DNA of 64,000 nt from Epiperipatus broadwayi (lineage: Eukaryota > Onychophora > Udeonychophora > Euonychophora > Peripatidae): NCBI GenBank assembly GCA_028023455.1, contig JAQFVV010006313.1, positions 1,000,992 through 1,064,991 of the forward strand, read 5' to 3'. This document shows positions 24,890 through 37,169 of the stretch, one piece after another; the first letter of the stretch is position 1, and the number at the start of each line of letters is the position of its first letter. Position numbers and translations under genes: made by a program. The notes beneath the pieces are model-generated. The model was not told the origin of the DNA. It saw only the letters and a program-made list of their open reading frames with translations, and made no database searches.

Positions 24890-26800
24890 TATATATATAT
24901 AAAATTCTCCAACATAAGAAAATAAACATTTTATTTCATTAAATAAATTTATAACATTTATGATTTTTTATTATTTATATTATTTGTTTTAATAATATTT
25001 TTGTCAAAAAATAACTATGTCAATACATTATCCAGATTAAAGACTACATATATATGAAAATTAAATTTGGCAAATTTTGTTTCAGTTTAATTACAATATT
25101 TGTCTTGTATTAGAAAAAATAATTTATTTCAAAATATTCTTCTTATAATAGAAATCATTTTAATTGTATGCCACAGCTGAGAAATGCCTGTACATAAGTC
25201 AGCTTTTTTCTTCTTATATGTGTAATTTCAAAAGAATATTATCAATTTTTTATTAATAAATGTTAATATATCTTATTTAAACTTAAATAATCCATCATAT
25301 AAGCATTTGTACATATTATTTTGTTCTTATAAAAATATACAATTGTATATCATCAAGGGAAATTATTATAATTTATGTACCTAAAATAAATTTTCCATTT
25401 TGTTAATCAAATCAAAGGAAAGTAAAATTATACATTTATTGTTTCCTATTGTAAATCTTTTCAATATAATCTGTTTTTCAAAAATATATACAATCTGCAA
25501 AATGCAACACAACACTTGCAGGTAAATCTTATTCATACATTCTTAAACTTCCAAAAATACTCAATATAATAGCTTTTGATACATTAAAATGTAAATGCAA
25601 TTTTATTTTAAGCAATGTATTTATGTAAGATCTACAAAGAATTAATCTTTATGTCTATATGTGCAATTAAACCAAAAATAGCTGTAAGCCTCCATAAACA
25701 CATGTATAAACAAACAATCCACTCATCCATAAATGAATAAGTAGAATGATATCACACATTTTTTAAACTCTGATAGTATTTAAACATACAGTTACTGATG
25801 TGTGAGAACTTTATTAGTCTAATAAAATGTTCACCTTTGCTTTGTTTTTTATAGTAGAATTTTCATTAAATGAAATATAAGATGAAAAAGAGACATAAAT
25901 TTATGCTTATCCATTATATCATTAGTCCAGCTCCTTGGAAATCTCATTATTGAGATAAATAAATCGATTCTTTTTTTTTGTTTAGAACTTCATTCTTCTT
26001 TATAAATTTCAAAATATATAAATAGATCTGCTAAATTTCGGAGACTAACTTTTCTGTTATCATTCATTTCAAGAGCTTATATTGTTCCTTTCCTCTTCAC
26101 TGCCTTCTCAACTATCAGACTGTTCAATTAAAAAAAAATATTTTTGCATTATCATGTTCAATATGATTCTTTCAATAAAAGTAATTATAATAAACAAAAA
26201 TGAAAATAATAAAATTTTATAGTTTAATTAATTTTTTAATAATACTAATTATTCAGAAAGATTTATTTCGTTTATATTAATATATATTATCAAGATTAAA
26301 TATGAATAATATTAATATATATTTTTCTACAACACAATATATGCCACATACATACAAATACCTCCACAATTTATATAACCAGATTACACATCCATAACAA
26401 AATTGAAATTATAATTTATATTTTGCTATCTTCATGGCTATTATTTTAGAAAAAATTGACTAAATAGTAAATCGCATATTTTATTTTTGTTTTTTTATAA
26501 TTACGTTAGTACTTTCCATACAAACTTTTATCTTAAACTAACTGCCACAATATATGTACATAAATTAAAAAAATAAGCAAAATTCACCCTATAATTTAAA
26601 AACCAAGTCAAAAATAAAACTTATATAACAAACAGTCTGAAGAGAGAAGGCCTCATCTTATCTTTTCATTGGTTTTTGGCATTACATAACCCAATGGTGG
26701 ATAGTTACCTCTACTTTCAATTATATTCATATTAAAGAACACAAAGTTAAATGAAAATTATATAGTAATAGAATATAACTAATTGCTACAATTATACCAT
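24890..26800. other. AT-rich DNA without recognised features
   Basis: A/T-rich sequence with a short TA tract at about 24,890-24,900; no element or gene identified. Confidence 0.45.
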
Positions 26801-26819
26801 GCTGCTCTGTTTAAAAATT

Positions 26820-26975
26820 GAAGTTTAGTCACAATCCTAAGATCTAGGTGCAGTGCTCTCAGATCCAAAGCTCCTCACCGATGAAAGTCACAAGCTAAGA
26901 AACTATTCTAGTATCCATTGATTACTCTGGCTTTCAATGAATGACCCTACTGTATGGAAAATTTTGCCTGTTTTA
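26820..26975 (+). repeat. Family 1 hammerhead repeat, internally deleted copy
   Basis: The copy carries CTAGGTGCAGTGCTCTCAGA, the hammerhead region (26,873-26,911), then jumps to ATTGATTACTCTGGC and TTTTGCCTGTTTTAATAAT. About 80 bases found in other copies between the ribozyme and ATTGATTAC are missing. Confidence 0.7.
26873..26911 (+). ncRNA. Hammerhead ribozyme motif, family 1, decayed
   Basis: CCTCA is followed by CCGATGA in place of CTGATGA; GAAA is intact but stem III reads CTAT and the second stem I strand is lost. Inactive by prediction. Confidence 0.5.
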
Positions 26976-26979
26976 ATAA

Positions 26980-28419
26980 TATAAATTATAACAAAAGTAA
27001 TATTTATTTTGTTAAAAAAATTGGCTCTCTAATTGTTTTTTATTTATATCATAGATTCTAATGAATGTTTGGAAAACTCCCATTATCATTAAAAAATTAT
27101 TAATTAAGATTGATAGGTATATTTATATTTTATTTTTTGATAAGTTTAATTTAAAAACATTAATAATATTCTAAATTAACATCCAAAAATATGAAATTTA
27201 TGAATCCATTAAAAATAAGTTTAAAAATATTTAATATTTTTATTTTAATTTTTAGATAAATATATTTTCTTAGCTTTATTGCTTTTTTATGGCATATTAC
27301 ATTAATGAGATTTTAATATTTAAGTTTTTTATATCTTATTACATTATTGTGAAAATTGTATTTGTAAAAAATTATAGATAATGACATATGTTGCTAGTAA
27401 TGACAAGGTTAAACCATGGACTTTATTTTTTGTTGTCTTCTTGCATAATTGTTAAGCTGATGATTTTATTATTTTAAAATGTTTATAGATAATATTCCAA
27501 AGTCATGCTAATCTCTGTATTATTGTTCCACAGTTCTTTAATAATTAATGAATTCAGGGATATTTTCTTTTGAAACAGTCACATTTCTTGATATATTCAA
27601 ATTTAAAGTTGGATTTATAGCTTCTTCTTGGAACTGGTTGTACAAAAAGTCTCCATAACAGATTTAAGTTTTACGTAACAGGTATATCCACAAAAATTTT
27701 ATTGAAAATGCTAATTGATAAATAAAAAATTAAAACATTTTTTTCTATTTATTAGAATTTATATTTAAACAAACAATTTTCAATATTTATTAGAATTTTC
27801 AATTAAAAAAACAATTCAGTCAAACAATTTTTACTACAAATTATAATTTTTAAAACATTTATTTTGAAAACAACTATTTTTAATATCAGTTTAAATTGGA
27901 AAATCCTATTTAAAACAAAGACTTACTATTAATATCTGGATGAGCAGATATTTTAATTTTGCCAAGTTTCACAATCAAACTCCATGTGTTCTTGGTCAGA
28001 AAAAAAGATCCCGTTATGTCAAAAATTATTGTAAAATTTTATTTGTAGTTTTATAAAAATAAAATATGAACTATAAAAAACTTGTATAATGTATTAAGAA
28101 ATAATTGGCAAATAATACATTTATGTGCAACCTAGTAACAAAATAATGAAATCATAATTTGTTAATAAAATTTTTTAATCCTTCTATTGAAAAAGTTCGT
28201 ACTTATGAGTTTTCAAATAATCCAAGATGGCAGACTGTATTTTTGATAAATCTACAATTTTGAGGGCTCCCAAAAATAATTACAAAAAAAAAATACCTTG
28301 CTAAGAAAGTCTTATTTAATAATTACATTTTAGTTTTTATTACTGTTATTTTTAAAAAAGAAATCATTGTGGAATATTTATGTACACTTTTTATAGTTTA
28401 TTTTCTTTTTATAAAAAAA

Positions 28420-28430
<11 letters not shown>
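26980..28430. other. AT-rich DNA without recognised features
   Basis: No named feature was found; the sequence is a mix of A/T tracts. Confidence 0.45.

Positions 28431-28433
<3 letters not shown>

Positions 28434-28462
<29 letters not shown>
28434..28462. repeat. TA dinucleotide array
   Basis: About 14 TA units follow an A run. The open frame crossing it has a Tyr-Ile run from this array and is not a gene. Confidence 0.9.
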
Positions 28463-28466
<4 letters not shown>

Positions 28467-28689
28467 ATTTACACTCTATTCATGTCAGCAGCATGCAATC
28501 ATATCATAATCATTAATGCACACTTTTTGGAAGAGAAGATTCCATCATTTGGAGATATTCCACTGCCTCACGTTTTATGATAGGAAAGTCTCTAATGTTT
28601 ATCATTATGACAATTTATCAAAAAATCCTGTTGACAAAAAGAAACATGTTGAATTAAACCAAAATACGGCAATTTTAAGAACATCTCAT

Positions 28690-29224
28690 CACTTCCAACA
28701 TTAGATGATCACCATTTCTTATGCTTGCTCTTAACTGTTATTAAAACAGGCAAAACTCTCTATATGTATTGCCAATCAGTGTGAGAGAAAGTAATCATAG
28801 ATGTCAGAAGGCTTGTGCATAAAATCTCCATATAGTGCCTACTCATTCAATATCCCCAGAGTTGTTTCTGGCTTGTGGCCTTCATCAGTGAGGAGTCTTG
28901 GATCTGAGAGCACTGCACCTAGTTCTTAGAATCAAATGCAACCCTCCAACAGCCACCTTTTACCTCTACTTAACTACAAAACTATGAGACAAATTGAAAA
29001 CACTTTAATATTTTCAATCCAAGCTCATCAGCATATATAGTCATATAGGTGTAAACTCAGTTCAGTATTTATATATTTGAATGTCTTTGGCTTTTTAATA
29101 ACCATAGCTACCACTGTCCTACTAGGCAGGATTGGTGTTAAGCCATTAAACATTTCATAATCACCATTACTTATGCTTGCTTTTAACTGTTATTAAAACA
29201 TGCAAAACTCTTTGTATGTATTGC
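28690..29224 (-). repeat. Family 1 hammerhead repeat, minus-strand partial dimer
   Basis: On the minus strand this is more than one unit: the word GGCAAAACTCT-type recurs at about 28,750 and 29,202, a period of about 452 bp. It contains the hammerhead at 28,854-28,893. It abuts the plus-strand copy at 29,225, so two repeats sit head to head with the junction inside a ribozyme. Confidence 0.8.
28854..28893 (-). ncRNA. Hammerhead ribozyme motif, family 1, core intact
   Basis: On the minus strand: CCTCA, CTGATGA, stem II GGC...GCC, GAAA, CAAC, TC, TGGGG. Both core boxes and the cleavage site are intact and stem I pairs through one G-T. Stem III reads CAAC where the other copies have the palindrome CTAG, so dimer pairing would be weak. 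Confidence 0.7.
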
Positions 29225-29812
29225 CAGAAACTAGTCTGGAGATATTGTATGAGTAGGAAATAGATGGGGATTTTATGCACAAGACTTCTGACATACATTG
29301 ATTACAATGGCTTCTACTGAGTGGCAATACGTATAGAGAGTTTTGCCTGTTTTAATAACTGTTAAGAGCAAGCATAAGAAATGGTTATTATGTGATGTTT
29401 ATTGGATTAAATCCATTTGTGGCTATGGTTATTAAAGAACCAAAGACACTGAAATGTATTGGTACACTGAACTGAGTTCAGACCTATATGACTACATAAG
29501 CTGATGAGCTTGGATTGAAAATATTAAAGTGTTTTCGATTTAAGTCTCATAGTTTTGTAGTTAAGTAGAGATAAAAGCTGGATGCTGGAGGGTTGCATTA
29601 TATCCTAACATCTAGGCTGAGTGCTATCAGATCCAAAGCTATTCCCTGATGAAGGCCACAAGGTGGGGACTAGTCTGGGGATATTGGATGAGTAAAGACT
29701 AGATGGGGATTTTATGCACAGGCCTTCTGACATCTATTGATTACTGTCACTTACACTGAGTGGCAATATGTATAGAGAAGTTGCCTTTTTTAATAACACT
29801 TTCAACATTATA
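29225..29812 (+). repeat. Family 1 hammerhead repeat, plus-strand partial dimer
   Basis: The repeat starts inside a ribozyme at AGAAACTAGTCTGG (29,226), runs one full unit of about 439 bp to the second ribozyme (29,642-29,680), then continues another 130 bp. Each unit holds CTACATAAGCTGATGAGCTT and ATTAAAGTGTTTTCGATTTA-type words. The organisation resembles the tandem hammerhead repeats known as retrozymes. Confidence 0.8.
29642..29680 (+). ncRNA. Hammerhead ribozyme motif, family 1, decayed
   Basis: CTGATGA (about 29,646-29,652) is intact, GAAA reads GGGA, CTAG and TC are intact and TGGGG follows. The GGGA box should be inactive. Confidence 0.55.
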
Positions 29813-29814
29813 AG

Positions 29815-30190
29815 TAAAAAAAAAAATTGAAATAAAGCTCCTTAATAAAATTTATCATAATTTTTTAAATTTAACAATTGATTTATTAATTTTATTTTTA
29901 TTGAACAACTATATATCTTCCATAGATTATAGACCCTTGAAACTGAACATTTATTAAAAATATAGAGTGCCATCTTGATTTACTTAAAACCTCACAAGTA
30001 CCAAAAAGTTATAAAATATTTTGCAGGTTTTTAGAGAGAGTTCTCATGATACTTCACCTTTCTTTTACTCTCTTGCTAATGCCTGTATGACTAAATTAAA
30101 AAAAAATCATATTCATTTGATTGTAGAAAGTAAAATTAAAGTAATATGCATAAAATATTTAAGTATTACATAATATTGATATATTAATTT
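29815..30190. other. AT-rich DNA without recognised features
   Basis: Nothing identified. Confidence 0.45.
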
Positions 30191-30193
30191 GCA

Positions 30194-30286
30194 TCGGTGG
30201 TCAAGAGGTCAGCGCAACTGCCTTGCACTTGCAGGCAGTTGCCTGGGTTGCGAGTTTGCGTTCCGGCCAATGCTATGACACTTAAA
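30194..30286 (+). repeat. tRNA-like SINE head, truncated
   Basis: The first and last bases pair as an acceptor stem (GCATCGGT with GGCCAATGC, one mismatch). TGGTCAAGAGG fits a polymerase III A box. A long central hairpin (AACTGCC / GGCAGTT) stands at the anticodon arm, but its loop is too large for a tRNA, and the B box (GGTTGCGAGTT) is imperfect. The block is far richer in GC than its surroundings and is followed by TATGACACTTAAAAAAAG. I read it as a SINE head and not a functional tRNA. Confidence 0.5.
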
Positions 30287-30299
30287 AAAAGATTTTAAT

Positions 30300-32140
30300 A
30301 GATTAGTATTTTCCTGCCAATGTGAACTTCAAATTTACCTAATGATTGCTATAATTTTTGTACCTTGGCTTTGGCATTATTTGTGAGGTTACTTCAAGAA
30401 GATTTTTCACCTAATACAGAAATTGCAAAAAAGAGATATGTGCATAGATTATTCTAATATAATTATTTTGACACAATATTAACATAATATTTTTTTAGAA
30501 ACATATTTATATCTGATTACAATTTGATCTTATTTGATTTTATTTATAAAAACATAAGTTAGAAAATTCAATTGTAACATTAAAAAAAATTAAAGTTTCT
30601 TAACATGGTAGTTCACAATGTTTGTAATATTTTAAAAAATATTAAGATAATTTTTAACTTTAGAATAGAAGTTGATAGATTTCTGGAAGCTTTGCATTAA
30701 TTAATTCATATTTTTAAATATATTTCAATAAATAAATACTTTTTTAATTTTCTTTTTTCATTAAATTTGCTGACTCTCCTTTAAATTGTCTAATGAGATG
30801 AAAATTATTTTTTATTATATATTTAACTTTATTATGTTTTTTTTTTATATTTGTAAATTTCAAATATAAATTTTAGGATGTTTTTCATTTGTAATTTTAT
30901 ATTTCTAATAAATCAAATTCAATTCATTAAGTTCTAATAAAGTCTAAAGGTTTAATACTAAAATCAAATGTTGAATGATTACAAAAATTGTCAACAGGGA
31001 TAACAAAGGTAAACATATTCATCAATTGGCATATGAATGAACTTTGCCACTTGTTTTACTACTACTAATATTTTTTTTAAATCCAATATTCATTAGTTTG
31101 CTTTATTAAAGCTTCATTATTTATAATATTTTTTACTAACTTGTGCAATTTTGTACTATTTGAAAATGTATTGTTTTTAATAAATTATGCACATTTTTAA
31201 CTTTACATTATTATTATAAAATTGTGGATTAAATTTTACAATAACATTGAAATTAGTTTTATCATTATTAAAAAAGTATGCATTACATGTAAACAACATT
31301 AGTCTGTATAAAATTTCTTCAGTAATTTGTTTGTTTTAAAGTCTTTTACTGTTTAGCACTTAGCTTTATCAATTAGTAAGTTTTGCATGGTTTTGGTAGC
31401 TCTACCTTCTATGTAAAACTCAAATCATATTAGAATATCTTTGCTATCAGTAATTTGTTTATGTGATCGATTTAAGTGGTCAGTAATGATTAACTTTTGC
31501 TGTTAAAAAAATTCATAGTGAAATATATACATATTATATGATCCTGGTCAATATTTTAATTCAAGCAATAAAATACTATTAATCCGTTATCAGAGCAATA
31601 CTCAAATAAATGCACTTATATAAATGCACTTATATATAATGTCCATTAAACTTTTGACCACTGATTATATTATTGGCCCAAGTGAGTTAAAAATCAAAAC
31701 TTTTAATTGGCCAAGACAAAGTCAATTGTCAAAATATATTCACTTTTTAATATCATATTCACTTTAGTTTTTTTGTAAAAAGTATATTAATAATTTGTCA
31801 GGTTATGAAAGTGAACGAAAGTTCTTTAAAAAATAAATTTCTATTTGTTTACTGTGGAAATATTTGATAGCGGCAAATTTAAAAAGGTGAATGTAATAAT
31901 GAATTAAAAAGAGTTGCCGATGTAAAAATTTTTTTTTCAATTTTACATTACGAAAAAGTAAATATTTTTTTTGCTAAAATCTTAAATATTTTTACTAAAA
32001 TCTTAAATATTTTTTTTTAATAATTTTGGTTTTAGCATTATTTTAGTTATATATTCATAATTTCTCAAAAAATATTTTTATAATTGTTTAAAAACATTTA
32101 TTTATCATTTTCGAATTGAAAATCTTAGCATTTTTCTTTG
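30300..32140. other. AT-rich DNA with two very short tandem repeats
   Basis: Apart from a short duplication of ATAAATGCACTTAT (about 31,607-31,636) and of TAAAATCTTAAATATTTTT (about 31,975-32,020), I see nothing. Confidence 0.45.
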
Positions 32141-32157
32141 ATTAGGCAGTTTCTTTG

Positions 32158-32325
32158 TCCTTGCCAGCCAATCAGAATGTCTTTGACAAGTGAGAGCCAA
32201 TCACAAACAGGCTTTCTTCTTTGTTTAGATTCACAAGCACTTTTATTGATTTTTTACTTGTAAAATAATTCAAGAGAGGGCAGCATCTTCCAGAACTTTT
32301 AAAAATCTAACTAATGACTATAAAA
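32158..32325 (+). promoter_or_regulatory. Two CCAAT-type boxes with a downstream TATA-like word
   Basis: AGCCAATCAG (about 32,165) and AGCCAATCAC (about 32,193) are two close copies of the CCAAT box; CTATAAAACAG follows near 32,318. No coding sequence lies downstream before the Penelope-like element, so this may be a promoter of a lost element or chance. Confidence 0.25.
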
Positions 32326-32599
32326 CAGCTATCCTAACATTAAAAATAATGGAACTAGAGTGATGTCAATTGTCAACGCAAGGTCTCATAAGCATCAACA
32401 GAAAGGTTAATTAAAAACAAAATTGTAATTATAATTGAAATAATAAATTTAATGGTTTACAAACTATTACAAACAATCCTTAAATCTGCAAAAGTACTTT
32501 CAATTAATTTCTTAAACCTGACTCAACTGCCATTAACTTCAAAATAAAAAAAGCAGAAGCAAATGTCATCAATTCAAATCCCATAAATCTCATATTTTA

Positions 32600-33295
32600 A
32601 TGTTAGCAGCTTGTCAATCTATTAAATGCACTTTATTCCTGTTTATAAAAATTGCCTCTTTGTTTTTTTTTTACTATGGTTTTTCTCTTCTTGAAGAATT
32701 TTAAAATTTTCAAAATCAAATTTAAATTTATATTTACATAATGTTTCATGATCAAAGAAAACTGAAGGAGACATTAAATCACCATTATTTTTACTTTTTA
32801 CATGCTTATATAACTATTCATGCTCCATCAATCTCTTCTCAATACTGAACCTAGATTCACCTATATTTGACAGCATACAATCACAAAAAATTGATATATG
32901 ACATTACTTTTCTGCTTGATAGGTATGACATCCTTAGAATTATTGACTAATTTATTAATATTGTTTGGAACATAGAATGAAATGTTAAACACATTCTTAT
33001 ATTAATCCTTAAAAAATTTCACTTGTGGATTTGAAATAAATGGAATAGATATCCATTGTTTAATATTAATCTTCATTTTCTTTAAATTATTATAATTTTT
33101 TTAAATTGACATAAAGTACTGTTTATTTGTTCCATTTTATAACCAACATCAAGCAATTTCTTGGTGAATATTTCAATATTTTTCAGTTTATCACTTTGGT
33201 AACAACATAACTTTTCATTCCAAAACAAAAAAGATCTAAAACTTGCCATCTTATGCATCATTGGTACTTTTGATTTACAATTTATATATCCTCTT
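32600..33295 (-). pseudogene. Penelope-like element, C-terminal coding remnant (minus copy)
   Basis: From about 33,290 downward the minus strand reads EIFTKKLLDVGYKMEQIN, then KQWISIPF at about 33,035, the linker of Penelope-like proteins after the reverse transcriptase. A GIY-YIG-like segment follows toward 32,850, with a conserved FDHE-type region near 32,745. Frameshifts and stops break it. The RT domain itself is absent, so the copy is 5' truncated as is usual for these elements. Confidence 0.7.
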
Positions 33296-33297
33296 TT

Positions 33298-33815
33298 TTA
33301 AAAAAAAGTTATAATGATTTAAAGGAAATGATGATTAATAGTAAACAATAAATATCTATTCCATTGATTTCAAATCCACAAGTGAAATTTTTGAAGGATA
33401 TATATAAAAATGTGTTTAATGTTTCATTCTACGTTCCAAACAATATTAATAAATTAGTCAATAATTCTAAAGATGCCATACCTGTCAAACAGTAAAGTAA
33501 TGTCATATATCAATTTTTTTGTGATTGTATGCTATCATATATAGGTGAATCTAGGTGCAGTATTGAGAAGAAATTGAGGAAGCATGAATTGTTATATAAG
33601 TGTGTAAAAGTAAAAATAATGGTGATTTAATGTCTCCTTCAGTTTTCTTTGATCATGAAAAATCATGTAAATATAAATTTAAATTTGTTTTTGAAAATGG
33701 GAAAATTCTTCAACAAGAGAGAAACCATAGTAAAAGAAAAATTAAAGAGGCAATTTTTATAAACAGGAATAAAATGTATTTAATAAATCGACAAGCTGCT
33801 AACATTAAAATATGA
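33298..33815 (+). pseudogene. Penelope-like element, GIY-YIG C-terminal remnant (plus copy)
   Basis: The frame reads ISNPQVKFLKDIYKN near 33,370, SNVIYQFFCDCMLSYIGESR near 33,500-33,560 (the GIY-YIG endonuclease region), then the 71-codon open stretch 33,600-33,815 with SPSVFFDHEKSCKYKFKF. At least one stop and one frameshift separate the pieces. The neighbouring inverted copy at 32.6-33.3 kb encodes the same segment. Confidence 0.75.
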
Positions 33816-33965
33816 GATTCATGGGATTTGAATCGATGATGTTTGCTTCTGCTTTTTTTTTTAAATTTAATGGCAGTTGAGGCACATTTAAGAAATTAAC
33901 CAAAAGTACTTCTGGTATTTAAGGATTGTTTGTAATAGTTTGTAAACCATTACATTTATTATTTC

Positions 33966-33968
<3 letters not shown>

Positions 33969-34004
<36 letters not shown>

Positions 34005-34010
34005 ACCTTA

Positions 34011-34056
<46 letters not shown>

Positions 34057-34076
34057 TAAGGTTGCAGAATGATCTA
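33969..34076. repeat. TA arrays around an inverted 14-bp word
   Basis: A TA array (33,969-34,001) is followed by TGCAACCTTAGAAT, a longer AT array to about 34,053, and then the complement ATTCTAAGGTTGCA. The whole can fold on itself. It lies exactly at the outer end of the Penelope-like arm. Confidence 0.85.
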
Positions 34077-34079
34077 ACA

Positions 34080-35380
34080 TTAATTATTATTATTATGACC
34101 TTTAAGAATACTGTTATATACTACTTCCTTTAACTACAATTCACTCAGATATTAAGCCAACAAAACTAAAATTTTCAGTGAGACCAAAGTTCTATAAAAA
34201 ACAATCTTCTCAGCAAATATAGCAAGAATAAAACAAATTAAAAGTTAATATAGCAACTTTAAATAACCAATCCATTCAGTGAAATCATTACGTTTATTTT
34301 TTAGTCATCTATTTGAATTAAGCTGCTTGTTTTTATATCTTTTTAAAAAAAAAACAACTTAGTCACATTTTTGTTACAAAAACAACAAAAAAAAATACTT
34401 TGGAATTCTTGTAATTTTGTTACAAATATACGTTTTTTAAAACAAATAAAAAGTATAGTAAAATTTTTATTTTCACAATTCTAACAATTAGATTATTTTA
34501 TTTACTATCTAATATATTTATAATTATTGATTTATTTATCTCATTAAAATAATCAAATTTAAAATTTTTTCTTTAGTATTTACATTCTTTATTTTATTTT
34601 CATTTCATTTAATGAATTTATAAGAAAATGTTACACCAGGTTAACTTTATGTCTATGGTAAAAAGCCCATCCAATATTTTAATTATCAGTTAATCAATGA
34701 TTAATTTATATGATGATTTTTGTTAAGAGATAGACTGTTGGACTTCAGCTTTTCTTTTATTATTCTATATTTATCTGTAGTTGTACTGTACCTGTTTTAT
34801 TTTAATTTTGATGACAAAAATTTTATAGATTTACTACTTTAAAAATCTGAAGAAAACTTATGACAATAAATATATAAATTCCAATGAAAGTAAAAGAAAA
34901 GAGAGCAATAACTATAAGTTTGCTGATTAGTAGAGCAAAGATAACTATACATAACAATTAATTGTTAATAGCTCTAAGCAAAACATTTAAAAGTATAAAT
35001 AATTTATTTAAGTTATTTGTGATTATTTTTACAAAGTATTTGTATTATAATTATTTAAAATTAAAAGCATACATCAATACAATTTTATTTGAGTCAAATA
35101 TGTTTTTATCAAATTATAGATTAAAGAAATTTATCGTAGTATTATAATTGAAACTATGATTGGTAATGTTTTGCTAAATAGAATAGTATGATCTTTTGTA
35201 ATATTTAAATAAATATAAATACAATTTTATATTTAGACCAAAATTTCAGAACTTTATAATGAATTAACAAATATTCAATACGGTTTTACAAATAAAATGT
35301 ATTCAACAGTGATTGTTTTATTTTTTTAATGGTTATAAGATAAATATACAATAAGAAAAGAGCCATTGATCTCATTATAT
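34080..35380. other. AT-rich DNA without recognised features
   Basis: No repeat or coding signal stands out in this stretch. Confidence 0.45.
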
Positions 35381-35387
35381 ATATATT

Positions 35388-37168
35388 GTAACGAACACAG
35401 ATGATGTTACATTATTTTTTTTTATTATTAAACATTAAAATAAAAAGTTCGCATTAAATTTTTTTATTTTAAGACAGAAAAATTGAAAATAAATTCTACC
35501 TTAAACTCATATATAAATTGCACAGATGAGAAAAATTAATAAAATAAAACTTTATTAAAGAAAAAGTATTTTAAAAATAAATTTTAAAAAGATTTGGAGA
35601 TAAAATTATATCTTTAAATTTATCTTTAAATATATCTTTGGATTTGGAAAACAGGTTAATTAATGTTATGGAAATGATTATTTTAATTAGTCCAAGTGAA
35701 CAAGCCCTTGGGCATTTAAATGTATAAACAATGGTCAGATAGGAAAACAATAGAAACTTTTAGCAAATAAAAAGAAATCCCTATGGAATCGGACCTCAGC
35801 GAAAAGACCACCATCATCGATGACGTAATGTTGAGTCAATCTTTAAGATTAATATAAGAGAAAAAGTTGGAAATTATTATGGATTATTAAGAGAGGACTG
35901 AGATGTGTTAAGTCGGAGAGTTGGAGGTGAAGGGATTGAAAGACACACTTTCAATTCCTTCAGTTGTTATAAAAATGAAAAAATGAAACATCGCTTTTCT
36001 TATACTGAGGACAACAGGATCATCGGGGGGATTTAATGTGGATTCCAAACGGCATGCAATGAATAAAGAGGAACATTGAAAAAAAAATTGTAAGAACTTT
36101 AAAAACATTTTGAAACACTATGAACATTAAATTAAAAACTTTCCATATTTAAAATAATTAAGAAATAGAATCCTATCTGACCAATGTTATTTATTAATTA
36201 GTTATAATTTTATTTAATGTATTTCTTTTGTAAAATAATTTCCATTTATTTATTTATTTATTTGTTCTTTAAGTTTTATTATGATTTCTGTTTTTCATTA
36301 AACTAGTTATATAAATATTAAACTTAAGTCGGGCATGAATGGCTATATAGATTTGTAAAGTTATATCAAGGGTAAACAAGGATTGAATATTTTCTTTTCA
36401 AATGCAAATCTATGTAGTCTATTCATACTCGACACTCTAAATAAAGATCCATTAAATTTAAGTTGGGTATAGATGCCTGCATGGGTTCATTACTGGTTGA
36501 TTATGTTTTTGGTTTTCATATTCGGTCAAAATATATATAGACATTCGGCAAATACTGATACCTTATGGTGAGTATCTAAAATGTATTTATTCGGATGTCT
36601 TTTAAGTTATTGGTGTTAATACAAGCATCTTATGGTGAATGCTATTGGGTTACTTATAAATTTCCCTCTGCAATTGATGGTATCAATGATTTTGTATTTT
36701 GATCGTTTATGTTTATTTTGAAATGTTTTTGACCGTGGAATCTATGTAACCGATCTATACTCAACATTTTTAAACAAATCTGTGCGAACTAATAATAGTA
36801 TAAAATTTAAAATGTAAATTAAAAATCTAAAATAAAAGTAAAAATAATGTTAAATGTTAAAGTAAACATATTAAAATAATAATGTTAAATCTTATATATA
36901 TATATATATGTGCGTAAATAAATTTTTGTATGTTAATTACTGGCAGTGGCTTATTTTATTTATTTTTTAATATTGAAATATAATTAGATAAGATATTATA
37001 TTATTAAATCTCTGCTACTCCCTGAGCTAGTGACTTGGGCTAATGACTGGATATCAAAATATATAAAATAAAAAAAAATATTTTTTTTTGACTTACATAT
37101 CTGCCTACTTTATAAATTTTTCTAGGTTCAAATGCCTAGATGGCGCCCTGTCTCCGGATCGTTATAAT
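35388..37168 (+). mobile_element. Possible solo LTR in a TA array
   Basis: The block starts TGTAACGAACACAG directly after ATATATATAT and ends GGATCGTTATAA directly before TATATATATA, mirroring the TGTAAYG...CGTTACA ends of the complete LTR element at 57.8-61.4 kb. Inside are a TATA-like word (TAATATAAGAG, about 35,856), a GC-richer leader-like stretch and AATAAA (about 36,062). No second copy, gag or pol lies nearby. The final CA is lost. The open frame 36,108-35,908 inside it shows no domain. Confidence 0.4.
35728..36188. repeat. Possible small inserted element with 18-bp inverted ends
   Basis: AACAATGGTCAGATAGGA (35,728-35,744) and its near-complement TCCTATCTGACCAATGTT (36,171-36,188) face each other 460 bp apart within the possible solo LTR. 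No clear target duplication is seen. Confidence 0.35.
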
Positions 37169-37169
37169 A

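Larger units (their letters stand above)
32430..33971. repeat. Head-to-head inverted pair of Penelope-like element 3' ends
   Basis: Arms 32,430-33,070 and 33,330-33,971 are inverted copies of about 640 bp. The outer ends read AATTGAAATAATAAATNTAATGG-type with GTTTGTAATAGTTTGTAAAC inside; the inner ends meet around TGGAATAGATATC. Both arms encode the same C-terminal part of a Penelope-like protein, running outward. The central 260 bp belongs to the longer minus copy. Confidence 0.85.

Noticed and set aside
29501-29530. Extra hammerhead core (CTGATGA ... GAAA) inside the family 1 unit
   Set aside because: The segment between the boxes does not form stem II and no cleavage site or stem I partner follows.
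30194-30286. Functional tRNA gene
   Set aside because: The anticodon arm has an oversized loop and the B box is imperfect; a SINE head explains it better.
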